Assembly (NCBI GenBank): GCA_019638085.1
Contig: JAHBUL010000004.1
Coordinates: 166,444 to 230,443, forward strand
Length of the DNA stretch: 64,000 nucleotides
Reading direction: 5' to 3'
DNA from: Flavobacteriales bacterium
GTDB lineage: Bacteria; Bacteroidota; Bacteroidia; Flavobacteriales_F; PHOS-HE28
Of the stretch, positions 9,015-17,714 are shown piece by piece (positions within the stretch are counted from its first letter, which is position 1; each line of letters begins with the position of its first letter). Position numbers and translations under genes: made by a program. A model generated the notes under the pieces. That model saw only the letters and a program-made list of their open reading frames with translations. It was not told the origin of the DNA and ran no database searches.

Positions 9015-9106
9015 CGAGTACACATAGTTCTTGGATGGGTGAGTCGGCTCGAAGACTCGCCGTCTCGCTTTCCACTGCAATCGCTCACGCGAAGACTTGA
9101 CCTCCA

Positions 9107-9418
9107 ATGGTGATCAAGGAAATCAAGACGGAACTCTGGATCGAGCTCATCAAGAGTTCAGTGAACGATGGCTGGCGGATAGTTCATGAGTATGACAACT
9201 TCGATAAGGGCATCGACCATGATTTCTTTATCCTGACCAAAGGCAGTGAGATGATGTTCTTCGCTTGGGACAACTGGTTCGAAGGCGAGATCAAATGCAC
9301 GGAGGAAAGACAACGAGAGCTCGAGAAGCAAGTCAATGTGACGTTCAAAGTCGGTGACCCGCTCTATCTCAAGCCTGATGTCATTGCACACAAGCTTGAA
9401 GAGATGAAAAAGGCGTGA
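9107..9418 (+). CDS. small acidic hypothetical protein
   Basis: This 103-residue soluble protein has a mixed alpha/beta look: KTELWIELIKSSVNDGWRIVHEYDNF, then DHDFFILTKGSEMMFFAWDNWFEGEIKC, then a charged helix ERQRELEKQVNVTF. I recognise no family. Like the preceding gene it is AT-richer and acidic, and the two may be one acquisition. ATG 9107 follows a 92-base gap. The 151 bases after it, up to the Bro-N gene, show no gene. Confidence 0.6.
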   Translation: MVIKEIKTELWIELIKSSVNDGWRIVHEYDNFDKGIDHDFFILTKGSEMMFFAWDNWFEGEIKCTEERQRELEKQVNVTFKVGDPLYLKPDVIAHKLEEMKKA

Positions 9419-9569
9419 CCATGCAATCTGAGCCTCTCGTGACCAAGGTCGCACCCCGTAAGGCCTACTTCAAATCCGCCGGTCACTCCGTATGTTGTAC
9501 AACGCCCGCTGACAAAGAAGCCGTCACCTGCTAAACCCAATCCTTCGCTAAAGCTTCGGCTTACAAAGC

Positions 9570-10427
9570 ATGAGCGCCCTCCTACCCTCCTCCGCGATCT
9601 TCGAGCAGAACCAGATCCGTCGTCTCTATGATGATGCCACGGAGAGGTGGTGGTTCTCGGTGATCGACATCATTCAGGCCTTGGTACAGCAGCCGGATTA
9701 TCAAGCCGCCCGCAAGTACTGGAAAGTCCTGAAGGGTAGGCTGGACAAGGAAGGTAGCCAACTGGTAACAAATTGTTACCAGTTGAAAATGCCTGCCGAC
9801 GATGGGAAGATGCGCCTTACCGACGTGGCCACTGCCGAGACGCTCCTGCGACTCGTTCAATCCGTTCCAAGCCCGAAAGCGGAACCGATCAAGCTTTGGC
9901 TGGCGAAGGTGGGTTATGAGCGCATGCAGGAAATGGCCGATCCGAGCCTTGGCGTTGATCGCGCCCGTGAGCTTTGGCTAAAACACGGCCGCAGTGAGAA
10001 GTGGATCCAGCAGCGGATGATGGGCCAAGAAACCCGCAACAAGCTCACCGACTACTGGAAAGAACACGACATAAAGGAAGGTGAAGAGTTCGCCATCCTT
10101 ACGAACATCATTCATCAGGAGTGGAGCGGTGTTACCGTGAAGGGCCATAAGGCGATCAAAGGCCTAAAGACCCAGAACCTGCGCGACCATATGAGCGAGG
10201 CCGAACTGATCTTCACCGCGTTGGCGGAACTCAGTACCCGGCAGATCGCTGAGAGCGACAAGGCCAAGGGCATGCCGAAGAACAAGGTGGCCGCAAGGAA
10301 AGGCGGTGGCATTGCGAAGAAAGCTCGCTTGGAATTGGAAGAGCGCACCGGAAAGTCCGTGGTGACGGGCAGCAATTTCCTACCTCCCGCAAAGCAGAAG
10401 ATCGCTCCGAAGAAACGGACGAAATGA
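9570..10427 (+). CDS. Bro-N domain protein (DinD/antirepressor-like)
   Basis: This 285-residue protein opens with a Bro-N type domain (about residues 10-110: IRRLYDDATERWWFSVIDIIQAL, ARKYWKVLKGRL, MRLTDVATAETLLRLVQSVPSPKAEPIKLWLA). It continues with the WIQQRMMGQETRNKLTDYW region also seen in DNA-damage-inducible protein D-like chromosomal proteins, and ends in a Lys-rich tail. Bro-N domains bind DNA and are frequent in phage antirepressors. No other phage gene is nearby. The stop overlaps the following start by four bases (ATGA). Confidence 0.8.
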   Translation: MSALLPSSAIFEQNQIRRLYDDATERWWFSVIDIIQALVQQPDYQAARKYWKVLKGRLDKEGSQLVTNCYQLKMPADDGKMRLTDVATAETLLRLVQSVPSPKAEPIKLWLAKVGYERMQEMADPSLGVDRARELWLKHGRSEKWIQQRMMGQETRNKLTDYWKEHDIKEGEEFAILTNIIHQEWSGVTVKGHKAIKGLKTQNLRDHMSEAELIFTALAELSTRQIAESDKAKGMPKNKVAARKGGGIAKKARLELEERTGKSVVTGSNFLPPAKQKIAPKKRTK

Positions 10428-11395
10428 CCCTGATCGCTTTGAAAGCCTTCAACAGCCCCGGTTTCAAACCGGTTCCGCAGCCCACGCGCAACGGCCTGTT
10501 GGCAGTCGGCCTATTCGCCTTCGCGCTCTTCCCTGGCTGTGCATCGTCCCAGCCGAAGCCGGATGCAGTGCCGCTGGAGATACGCACCGCCGACTACGAC
10601 CTGATCATTCCGGCTCGGCAAAAGGCGTTGCTGATCCTCTTCCCCTGCTTCAGCTGCGATGCGGCCGATACGCGTTCGGAATCGAAGATCACCGACGAGG
10701 CCGTGGCGAACGGCATCGCCGTGATGCTGATGAACTTCAACCGGCACCTGATGCTGAACGAGGCCGAACAACAGGGCCTGATCGACACCATCGCGCAGGC
10801 CATACGCGCGAACGGGCTGCATGCGGAGAACACCTTCATTGGCGGCTTCTCCTCCGGCGGCAACGTGAGTGTGCTCTTGGCAAAAGCCTTGGTGCATGGC
10901 CAGCGCACGATCCAGCTGAAGGGTGTTTTCGCGGTGGACTCCCCGCTTGACCTCTCCCACCTCTACGCCTCGTCCCAGCGCCGTGTGGAGCGGCCTTCCT
11001 TCCCGGACTACAAGGGGGAGGCACGCATGGTGGTAGCCCTGCTGAACGATGCGCTGGGAGATCCCGCTACCCACCCGGATGCTTACGAAGCGCGATCACC
11101 CCTCTACCGAACGCCCAAAAGCCTGCTGCCGCTGAAGGACCTGCCCATCCGATTCTACACCGAACCGGACACCGCGTGGTGGCGGCTCAACAGAGGCGAT
11201 TCCTACGAAGACATGAACGCCTACTCGTTGGAGCAACTGCATGCACAGCTTGTTGCCGCCGGGAACGATCAAGCGGAGCTCATCCGCACGCAGGATCGCG
11301 GCTTCCAGCACGGGCATCGCCATCCGCATGCGTGGTCGATCGTGGATGAGCGGGAGCTGGTGCGGTGGATCGACAAGTTGTCGAAAGAGCACTAG
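10424..11395 (+). CDS. alpha/beta-hydrolase-like lipoprotein
   Basis: This 323-residue protein overlaps the Bro-N gene by four bases. A hydrophobic stretch ending in LFPGC (Cys39) gives a lipoprotein signal, though the ~20 residues before it are long for one, so a start further inside is possible. The mature part has a nucleophile-elbow motif GFSSGG (Ser143) in a FIGGFSSGGNVSVLLAKAL context, with later Asp and a His-rich GFQHGHRHPHAW segment that could supply the catalytic His. An esterase or peptidase role at the envelope is likely; the substrate is unknown. Its stop overlaps the convergent RNA ligase-like gene by four bases. Confidence 0.7.
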   Translation: MTLIALKAFNSPGFKPVPQPTRNGLLAVGLFAFALFPGCASSQPKPDAVPLEIRTADYDLIIPARQKALLILFPCFSCDAADTRSESKITDEAVANGIAVMLMNFNRHLMLNEAEQQGLIDTIAQAIRANGLHAENTFIGGFSSGGNVSVLLAKALVHGQRTIQLKGVFAVDSPLDLSHLYASSQRRVERPSFPDYKGEARMVVALLNDALGDPATHPDAYEARSPLYRTPKSLLPLKDLPIRFYTEPDTAWWRLNRGDSYEDMNAYSLEQLHAQLVAAGNDQAELIRTQDRGFQHGHRHPHAWSIVDERELVRWIDKLSKEH

Positions 11396-11934
11396 CCGAG
11401 CGGAAACTTCCGCACCGGCCCGTAGATCGTCCCGGGTTGCAACGGCCCCTTGAGCAGCACCACCCCTCCTACGCGCTCCTGATGCTGCAGCCCGTGGGGC
11501 GCGAGCATACCCCATGCCGCGTGGAACTTATCGGGCTTCAGTCCGGCAGCGAGGGTAAGGTGCGGATGGTCGGTTTCACGAACGGCGCCGGCCAAGACTT
11601 CGTCGGCCTTCAATGCGCAGATGATCGGGGTGCGCACCGCAGCGATGGCTTCCTTCTCCACCGGATCGATGAAGATGGTGCGTTTGTCGGGAAAGTGGGT
11701 GATGCCCTTGTAATGCAGCATGAAGGCCTGCAGGCCGACCGTGCCTGATGCCACTGCGCCAACGACCTGCGGTTCCATTGCCTCCGGAAGATCGAGGAAA
11801 CAGAGCGTGATGTGCGGTGGCGTATTGCGCCCGCTGAACGAGCCGATGCGCGCGAAAAGCGCGGCACGCAGGGCCATCACCTTTTCAGAAAGATCCGTGC
11901 TTGGGAGGATGGTGAGGAGGAAGCGGTGGAGCAT
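11392..11934 (-). CDS. 2'-5' RNA ligase / cyclic phosphodiesterase family protein
   Basis: The open frame runs upstream to 12081, but that part is translation of a 166-bp repeat. ATG at 11934 gives 180 residues beginning MLHRFLLTILPS, typical of the family. The two catalytic HxT motifs of 2H phosphoesterases are present: HIT (41-43) and HLT (125-127). Such enzymes act on 2'-phosphate, cyclic-phosphate or 2'-5' RNA bonds; the cellular substrate is rarely known. The repeat begins 24 bases before the start codon, so the promoter must lie in or beyond the repeat. Confidence 0.85.
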   Translation of the reverse strand: MLHRFLLTILPSTDLSEKVMALRAALFARIGSFSGRNTPPHITLCFLDLPEAMEPQVVGAVASGTVGLQAFMLHYKGITHFPDKRTIFIDPVEKEAIAAVRTPIICALKADEVLAGAVRETDHPHLTLAAGLKPDKFHAAWGMLAPHGLQHQERVGGVVLLKGPLQPGTIYGPVRKFPLG

Positions 11935-11957
11935 GTTCCACAAAGGTGGCCCAACGC

Positions 11958-12123
11958 TGCGTGAGGGACAGCAGCGGCGGCCTGCCGAAGGTGCGCCCTG
12001 CCGCCACGTGCAGTGAGGAGGCCCCGAGGAACGAGGGGACCCCGGAGCGCCGTGGCGGCCAAGGCGCACCGAGGCAGCCATAGCGGATGGCCCGGCGCTC
12101 AGGAAGGCGGGGACACGCCCAAC
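11958..12123 (-). repeat. 166-bp dispersed repeat, copy 1
   Basis: This GC-rich block is almost identical to 17426-17591 and lies in the same orientation. Read on the minus strand it starts GTTGGGCGTGTCCCCGCC and contains GCCGGGCCATCCGCT, which recalls an intergenic repeat I have seen widely in Bacteroidota; that is memory, not a search. Long frames through it are artefacts. With the bases around it, it fills the 293-base gap between the RNA ligase-like start and the TPR kinase. Confidence 0.85.
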
Positions 12124-12227
12124 AGCACACCATCGCGCTGATCGAACGATTACTCAATAGGCACATACACTCACTGGATGGTGCCAGCCCGTATGGATCA
12201 TCGCATTAGGTTTGCCCGCTCCCGCCC

Positions 12228-14174
12228 ATGCCCGATCTACGCGCCCTTCTATTGCTGGTTCCCATTGCACTCCTGTACTTGGGCGGTTGCAGCACTGGCA
12301 CACCCCGGATGCCGGCACCGGTCTTCGGGGAGGACAGCACGTCCTTCCGGGATGAGCTGGCCGCGGCCCGCACGCTGATGAGCCAAGGGGATATCGCGAC
12401 GGCCGAGCCGATCGTGCGGGCCATTCTCGCTGGTGCCACTGCACCCGCCATGGTGCGGCAGCGGGCGCTGGCCATGGGCTACTTGGGCAACATCATGCAA
12501 CGGCACAACCAACTGGACAGCGCCGCGAACTGCCACCTTGCGGTGATCGCCATGGCGCAGGAGCACGGGCAGCCGGAGACCGAGGCCACCGCGCGCATCA
12601 ACCTGGGCGTGGCCTTGGAAATGAAAGGTGACCACGCCGGTGCCCTGGGGCAGCAGTTGGAGGCCTTCCGACTGAAGGAACACTTGGCCGACAGCGCCGG
12701 CATGGCGCGCGGCCTGAACAACATCGGAATGCTGCATGCCCGTACCGGCGATACGCTGGAGGCCCGGGATCTCTTCCTGCGGTCGGTGGCCCTCAATGAA
12801 CGGGTGGCCCGGGCAGGAGGGCAAACGGGCGACAGTGCCAGCTGGCACCGCAGCCTGATGAATTTGGCCGTGGTGGAAATGGACCTGGGCCGCTACGACA
12901 CGGCGCTGGTGTTGTTGCAGCGATCCGCCGAAGTTTGCCCGCCGTGGATGTTCAACGGCAATAAGGCGGCATTGCTCACCAACATGGCGCTGGCACACGA
13001 GGGATCGGGCCATTGGGACACCGCGCGGGCACTGTACGAAGAAGCCCTTGAACTGGCCCGCCAACTTGACGACCAATGGTCCTTGGGTGAACTGCGGCAT
13101 TTCCTGGCCGACCTGCTGGTGCGCACCGGGAAACCGGCGCAAGCGTTGGCCCACTTGGATACCGCCCTAACGATCACCCGCGAGCTGGGCGACCGCTTGT
13201 CGGAGCGGAATATCCTTCTCTCCCAAGCCCAGGCCTATGCCGCCACGGGCCGCCACAAGGAGGCCTACGCCGCGCAACTGGGCTACACGGCATTGGCCGA
13301 TTCCTTGATGAATGCCGGCAAGGACGCAGTGATGCGCGAGCTGCATGTGAAGTACGACGTGGAGCGGAAGGAGAACGAGAACCAGCGCTTACGGACCGCA
13401 GCCGAGCTGGCTGAAGCACGCGGGCAGAATTTGCGCTGGATGCTGGCGGCCGCGCTCGTGCTGGCGGCAGGCACCGGGCTGGTGGCCCGGCTACTGGCCC
13501 AACGCTCGCGTGAGCGCGCCCAACGCCGCGAGGCCAACTTGGAGCAGCAGGCCCTGCGCGCACAGATGGACCCGCATTTCCTGTTCAACGCGCTCAACAC
13601 CATACCCGGCCTGTACGCCAACGCCGATGTCCGCACCGCCACAGCATACGTGGGCCACCTCTCCAATTTGTTGCGGCTGATCCTGGAAAGTTCCCGGCAA
13701 CTGATGGTGCCGTTGCGCCAGGAATTGCAACTGATCGAGCACTACCTGCACGTAAGCGCCTCGCGCCATCCGGGCATGTTCCATCACGAGATCATCGTGG
13801 GCGGCGATATCGATACGGACTCGGTGGCCATACCGCCCATGTTGCTGCAGCCGTTGGTGGAGAACGCCATTTTGCACGGCCTGGTGCCCCGGCGCTCGGA
13901 CGGCCTGTTGCGGATCACGATCCACCGCGACGGCGGCATGCTGATCTGCCGCATCCGCGACAACGGGGTGGGGCGTGCGGCCAGCGCCCTGAACGGCGGG
14001 CGCTCGCTCACACCATCGCGCGGACTGCAGATCACCATCGAACGCCTGCGGCAGTTCAACCGCGGGGCCGGTATGCCGCACGGGCTGGAACTGGCCGACC
14101 TGCACAACTCCGAAGGCCGCCCCACCGGCACCGAGGCCGTCGTACGCACCATCTTCCGCCACACATGGACCTGA
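12228..14174 (+). CDS. TPR sensor histidine kinase (LytS/His_kinase type)
   Basis: This 648-residue sensor kinase begins with a lipoprotein-like signal (LLYLGGC, Cys about 21). Tetratricopeptide repeats follow from about residue 40 to 385. A transmembrane helix (WMLAAALVLAAGTGLVARLL, about 405-424) and a short linker lead to the His_kinase domain with phospho-acceptor His450 in MDPHFLFNALN, then an ATPase domain with VENAILHGL and DNGVG. This is the standard Bacteroidota LytS-type layout. The stop overlaps the LytTR regulator by 10 bases, so they form a two-component pair. The module lies between the two direct repeat copies. Confidence 0.93.
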   Translation: MPDLRALLLLVPIALLYLGGCSTGTPRMPAPVFGEDSTSFRDELAAARTLMSQGDIATAEPIVRAILAGATAPAMVRQRALAMGYLGNIMQRHNQLDSAANCHLAVIAMAQEHGQPETEATARINLGVALEMKGDHAGALGQQLEAFRLKEHLADSAGMARGLNNIGMLHARTGDTLEARDLFLRSVALNERVARAGGQTGDSASWHRSLMNLAVVEMDLGRYDTALVLLQRSAEVCPPWMFNGNKAALLTNMALAHEGSGHWDTARALYEEALELARQLDDQWSLGELRHFLADLLVRTGKPAQALAHLDTALTITRELGDRLSERNILLSQAQAYAATGRHKEAYAAQLGYTALADSLMNAGKDAVMRELHVKYDVERKENENQRLRTAAELAEARGQNLRWMLAAALVLAAGTGLVARLLAQRSRERAQRREANLEQQALRAQMDPHFLFNALNTIPGLYANADVRTATAYVGHLSNLLRLILESSRQLMVPLRQELQLIEHYLHVSASRHPGMFHHEIIVGGDIDTDSVAIPPMLLQPLVENAILHGLVPRRSDGLLRITIHRDGGMLICRIRDNGVGRAASALNGGRSLTPSRGLQITIERLRQFNRGAGMPHGLELADLHNSEGRPTGTEAVVRTIFRHTWT

Positions 14175-14905
14175 AGCTGCGCCTGCTCATCGTGGATGAT
14201 GAAGCCCCCGCCAGGGCCGCCTTGCGCGAGGCCTTGGCAAACTGCGGCGTGCCGCACGAGATCGTAGGCCAGGCCGATGGCCGCGAAGCAGCCGTAAGGC
14301 TCATGGACCGGCTGCGGCCCGATGTGCTCCTGCTGGATATCCGACTGGGTGACGGAACCGGATTCGAAGTGCTCGACCAGGCCGCGTGGAAGAAGGCCCG
14401 CGTGATCTTCATTACCGCCTACGACCAGTATGCCATCCGGGCGTTCCGCTGTGCCGCCGTGGACTACTTGCTGAAACCCGTGGACCCCGCTCTTCTCACC
14501 CACGCCTTGGAGCGCGCCTTGTCGGATCCCGATCCCGCACAAATGGAGACCTTATTGCGCAACCTGGCCACGCCCGGCGAAGAACGCGTGGTGGTGCCCT
14601 GTACGGAAGGGATCCATGTGCTGGACCCGCGCAACATCCTGCGCTGCGAGGCCGACAGCAACTATACCCGCTTGTTCACCCATGATGGAGAGCGCATTGT
14701 ATCGGCACGCACCCTGAAGGATTTCGAGGACCTGCTGGCCCCGCACCGGTTCGAGCGTGTACACATGAGCCATTTGGTGAACCTGCTGCATGTACGAAAA
14801 TTCCTGAACCGCGATGGGGGCACCCTGGTGCTCACCGATGGGTCCACCGTGCCGGTATCGCAACGCAAGCGCCAGGTGGTGGTCGATGCGATAGCGAAAC
14901 TATGA
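14165..14905 (+). CDS. LytTR family response regulator
   Basis: This 246-residue regulator has an N-terminal receiver with acidic DDE (11-13), phospho-acceptor Asp58 in LLLDIRLGDGTG and a conserved Lys in YLLKPVDP. The C-terminal LytTR DNA-binding domain (about 145-243) shows ILRCEADSNYTRLFT, RTLKDFEDLL, FERVHMSHLVNL and SQRKRQ. It starts inside the kinase gene, which is strong evidence that the two are partners. Its targets are unknown; the T9SS gene immediately downstream is one candidate. Confidence 0.95.
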   Translation: MDLKLRLLIVDDEAPARAALREALANCGVPHEIVGQADGREAAVRLMDRLRPDVLLLDIRLGDGTGFEVLDQAAWKKARVIFITAYDQYAIRAFRCAAVDYLLKPVDPALLTHALERALSDPDPAQMETLLRNLATPGEERVVVPCTEGIHVLDPRNILRCEADSNYTRLFTHDGERIVSARTLKDFEDLLAPHRFERVHMSHLVNLLHVRKFLNRDGGTLVLTDGSTVPVSQRKRQVVVDAIAKL

Positions 14906-15036
14906 GACCATGGCAGTGCCCTATGCGAGCACACAAGCGACTAAGCGAGGCGACTGCTCAATGCTTCCCGGCGACTGCCCCTGACCGAACATTCCCGTAC
15001 AATTCCTTCCCCATCTTGCGCCCTCACTCAATTTCC

Positions 15037-17247
15037 ATGAAACAAAAAATATCGACTCTCCTCCTCCTTGCGGCATCGCTCCACCTATCGGTACAGGCCC
15101 AGCAGATGAATCCCGCCACCAATGAATTCCTGGTGAACCAGCAGATCAGCGGCACACAGACCCATCCCCAAGTGGCGAGCGATGAAAATGGCGGGTATGT
15201 GATCGCCTGGACCACCACGGGGAACACCATCATGGCCCGCCGGTACGGTGCCCACCACCAGCCCGTGACGGATGAGATACAAGTGGCCACCGCCGCCATC
15301 AAGGCATTCGTGTACTACTGGAAAGAGGGCAAGTACCTCATTGCGTGGAACGGCAACCCCTCAGGCATGAAGGTGCTGCAAGCCGACAATACCTTGAGCA
15401 CGACCTATGCGTTGGGAAGTAGTGATGAGATGGACCTCGACGTGCGCGGCGACATTGTGTTGGCGGCCTACCCCTCAAGCGGGCACATCTACTTGCGCAA
15501 ATGGGACCTGCTTACACAGGCATGGGCGGGCACTGCCATGCAGGCCAGCGAGACGCCATCCAACAACTACAAATTGCCCCAGGTGCGCTGGACCAGCACC
15601 GGTGGAATCGTTGCCGTGTACAGCAACGGCTCCGGTACCCGGCGCATTTATCGAAAGACCTTCAATGCCAACCTGCTGGCACAAACCCCCGAGGAGATCC
15701 TGCAAACCACCAGCGGTACGGTGAACGTGGTCAAGGCATCGATCAACGTCCATGACCAGCTTTTGATCTATGCCAAGTTCGGGGTGAACGGCACCGATGT
15801 CTTCTGGGGGCAGGTACTTGATGCCGATGGCACGGTGCTCGCGGCCAGCGTGGGCAACATGTCCGCGCCGTATGCCTACTACTACTCGGACTGCGAGCTC
15901 TTCGACAACGGCGCCGTAGTGCTCACCAACAATTACATGACCTCATTGAACGACCCGGAGAACTACAACGTGCGGGCCAACTACGGCATCTCCTTCGGCT
16001 CACCGAACACGGGCTGGCAGGTGGCCAGCAACACCGTAAGCGGCGAGCAACGCTATCCCGCTGTCGCCAAGCTCCCCAATGGCGGCTTCCTGATGGTGTG
16101 GAACGGCAACGGCTTCCAGGGGGATGCGGACGGGGTGTATGCACGCGCCTTTGATGCAGCCGGATTCCCGGGGTTGACCACGACCACGCCACTTCCCGTT
16201 GTAGTGGACGAGACCGGCACAACGCAGGGCCTCGGCCTACGGTTGGGCATTTCACCCACGGGCAACGTGGTGGTGGACCTCACCGTAAGTGACCCCACGG
16301 AAGCATCCCTCAGTGCTGCCCAGCTCACCTTCACCAGCACCAACTGGAACCAAACGCAATCCGTGACCATCACCGGCGTGGACGATACCGAGGATGACGG
16401 CGACATCACCCTCCATGTGCTCGCCTCCATGAACAACGCAACGTCAGACCCCATCTATGCAGCCCTTCCCCCCCAGCAGTTCGCCGTGGTGAACCGCGAT
16501 GATGACGCCACCCTCACCATGCCCGGGGACCTGAGCTTCTGCCGCGTGGACGGGATCGCCGCAGTAATGATATCGGCGACCAACAACGGCGACCCGCTGG
16601 GCTCTCCTGTGGTGGTGAGCAGCAACCAAGCCATTGTTCCCGATGCTGCCATTGCCGTTACAGAGGCCAGCGCCGGCATTTTCCACATCAGCATCACCGA
16701 ATTGCCCGACAATGCGCCGGGCACAGCCGTGCTCACCTTCAGTGTAAGCGATGGCACCTTCGACTACAGCGACACCTTCGATGTGAGCACACTGGGCGTG
16801 GCGCCCGAGATCACTTGGGTGGACATGGAATTGGTGAGCACCGCGGCAACCACTTATCAATGGTATTTGGACGGGGCCGCCATCACAGGTGCAAACGATC
16901 AAACCTGGTCCCCGGTAGCCAATGGCAACTACACGGTGGAAACCACCGATGCCGACGGCTGCACGGACCTCAGTGAGATCTTCTTTTTCGGAAGCACAGG
17001 ACTGAACAGCCCGGTGCCGATGCGTGACCTGCAAGTGTTTCCCGTACCCGCAAGAGGGATCATGACGGTGCAGGGCGCCGAGCCGGGTGATGACCTGTTC
17101 CTGCACGACCTGAGCGGAAGGCAGGTGGCCCACACCCGCTTTGTTGCGCAGCAGGCCACATTCGACCTCTCGCCGATAGCCCGGGGTTGTTACCTGCTTC
17201 GGGTCGCCGGAAGCAAGGAACACAGCCAGCTTGTGGTGGTGGATTAG
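15037..17247 (+). CDS. T9SS type A sorting domain protein
   Basis: The frame is open from 14902, but ATG 15037 begins a signal peptide (MKQKISTLLLLAASLHLSVQA) and gives 736 residues. The N-terminal half has repeated beta segments that could form a propeller (residues ~30-370, with GGYVIAWTTTGN and GGFLMVWNGNG). A Calx-beta or cadherin-like part follows (VDLTVSDPTEASLSAAQLTFTSTNW), then an Ig-like stretch. The C-terminal ~75 residues are a type A sorting domain (LQVFPVPARGIMTVQG, then LHDLSGRQV, then ARGCYLLRV). Cell-surface or secreted location is inferred. It follows the two-component pair and ends at a strong terminator. Confidence 0.88.
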   Translation: MKQKISTLLLLAASLHLSVQAQQMNPATNEFLVNQQISGTQTHPQVASDENGGYVIAWTTTGNTIMARRYGAHHQPVTDEIQVATAAIKAFVYYWKEGKYLIAWNGNPSGMKVLQADNTLSTTYALGSSDEMDLDVRGDIVLAAYPSSGHIYLRKWDLLTQAWAGTAMQASETPSNNYKLPQVRWTSTGGIVAVYSNGSGTRRIYRKTFNANLLAQTPEEILQTTSGTVNVVKASINVHDQLLIYAKFGVNGTDVFWGQVLDADGTVLAASVGNMSAPYAYYYSDCELFDNGAVVLTNNYMTSLNDPENYNVRANYGISFGSPNTGWQVASNTVSGEQRYPAVAKLPNGGFLMVWNGNGFQGDADGVYARAFDAAGFPGLTTTTPLPVVVDETGTTQGLGLRLGISPTGNVVVDLTVSDPTEASLSAAQLTFTSTNWNQTQSVTITGVDDTEDDGDITLHVLASMNNATSDPIYAALPPQQFAVVNRDDDATLTMPGDLSFCRVDGIAAVMISATNNGDPLGSPVVVSSNQAIVPDAAIAVTEASAGIFHISITELPDNAPGTAVLTFSVSDGTFDYSDTFDVSTLGVAPEITWVDMELVSTAATTYQWYLDGAAITGANDQTWSPVANGNYTVETTDADGCTDLSEIFFFGSTGLNSPVPMRDLQVFPVPARGIMTVQGAEPGDDLFLHDLSGRQVAHTRFVAQQATFDLSPIARGCYLLRVAGSKEHSQLVVVD

Positions 17248-17280
17248 TGCGTACAGCACGAACAGGCAAATTGCAAACAC

Positions 17281-17318
17281 AAGAGCCGGGACCGGGAACT
17301 TTCCTGTCCCGGCTCTTT
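17281..17318 (+). terminator. rho-independent terminator after the T9SS gene
   Basis: AAGAGCCGGGAC and GTCCCGGCTCTT pair as a 12-bp GC-rich stem with a loop of about 14 bases, followed by TTTGC. It lies 33 bases after the stop of the T9SS protein gene and closes the kinase-regulator-cargo unit. Confidence 0.8.
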
Positions 17319-17425
17319 GCATTCTATACATCCGTTGAAATGGAGCAACACGGCCGCCAAGTGAAGGAAAACAAGAGGGTTGTTGGAAAGGATACGGGGG
17401 AGGTCATCCATATCCGCCGGGGTCT

Positions 17426-17591
17426 TGCGTGAGGGACAGCCGCGGCGGCCTGCCGAAGGTGCGCCCCTGCCGCCACGTGCAGCGAGGAGGCCCCGAGGAA
17501 CGAGGGGACCCCGGAGCGCCGTGGCGGCAAGGTGCACCGAGGCAGCCAAAGCGGATGGCCCGGCGCGCAGGAAGGCGGGGACACGCCCAAC
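17426..17591 (-). repeat. 166-bp dispersed repeat, copy 2
   Basis: This is a near-identical direct copy of 11958-12123, with a handful of substitutions and single-base indels. It lies between the terminator at 17281-17318 and the operator of the acyl-CoA dehydrogenase. The two copies bracket about 5.3 kb. No coding function is evident. Confidence 0.85.
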
Positions 17592-17610
17592 TTTGCATCG
17601 CACATCCGGA

Positions 17611-17642
17611 TTTGCTCAATTTAGTATGCGTGCATACCTTTA
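17611..17642 (+). promoter_or_regulatory. promoter with overlapping MarR-type operator for acyl-CoA dehydrogenase
   Basis: TTTG at 17611-17614 and TACCTTTA at 17635-17642, 20 bases apart, fit the Bacteroidota -33/-7 pattern. The palindrome AGTATGCGTGCATACC (17623-17638; core GTATGC-GT-GCATAC) covers the -7 start, a position suited to repression. It matches the palindrome before the MarR gene at 3842. Confidence 0.7.
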
Positions 17643-17714
17643 TCCGAACTACCGTATACCCCCTTTCGTAAAGACATTCCACAGGCATTGCAGCCTGAAC
17701 ACCTGAACTGAACA

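Noticed and set aside
11935-12081. 49-residue N-terminal extension of the 2'-5' RNA ligase-like protein
   Set aside because: It reads through a dispersed repeat, and the family begins at MLHRFLLTIL.
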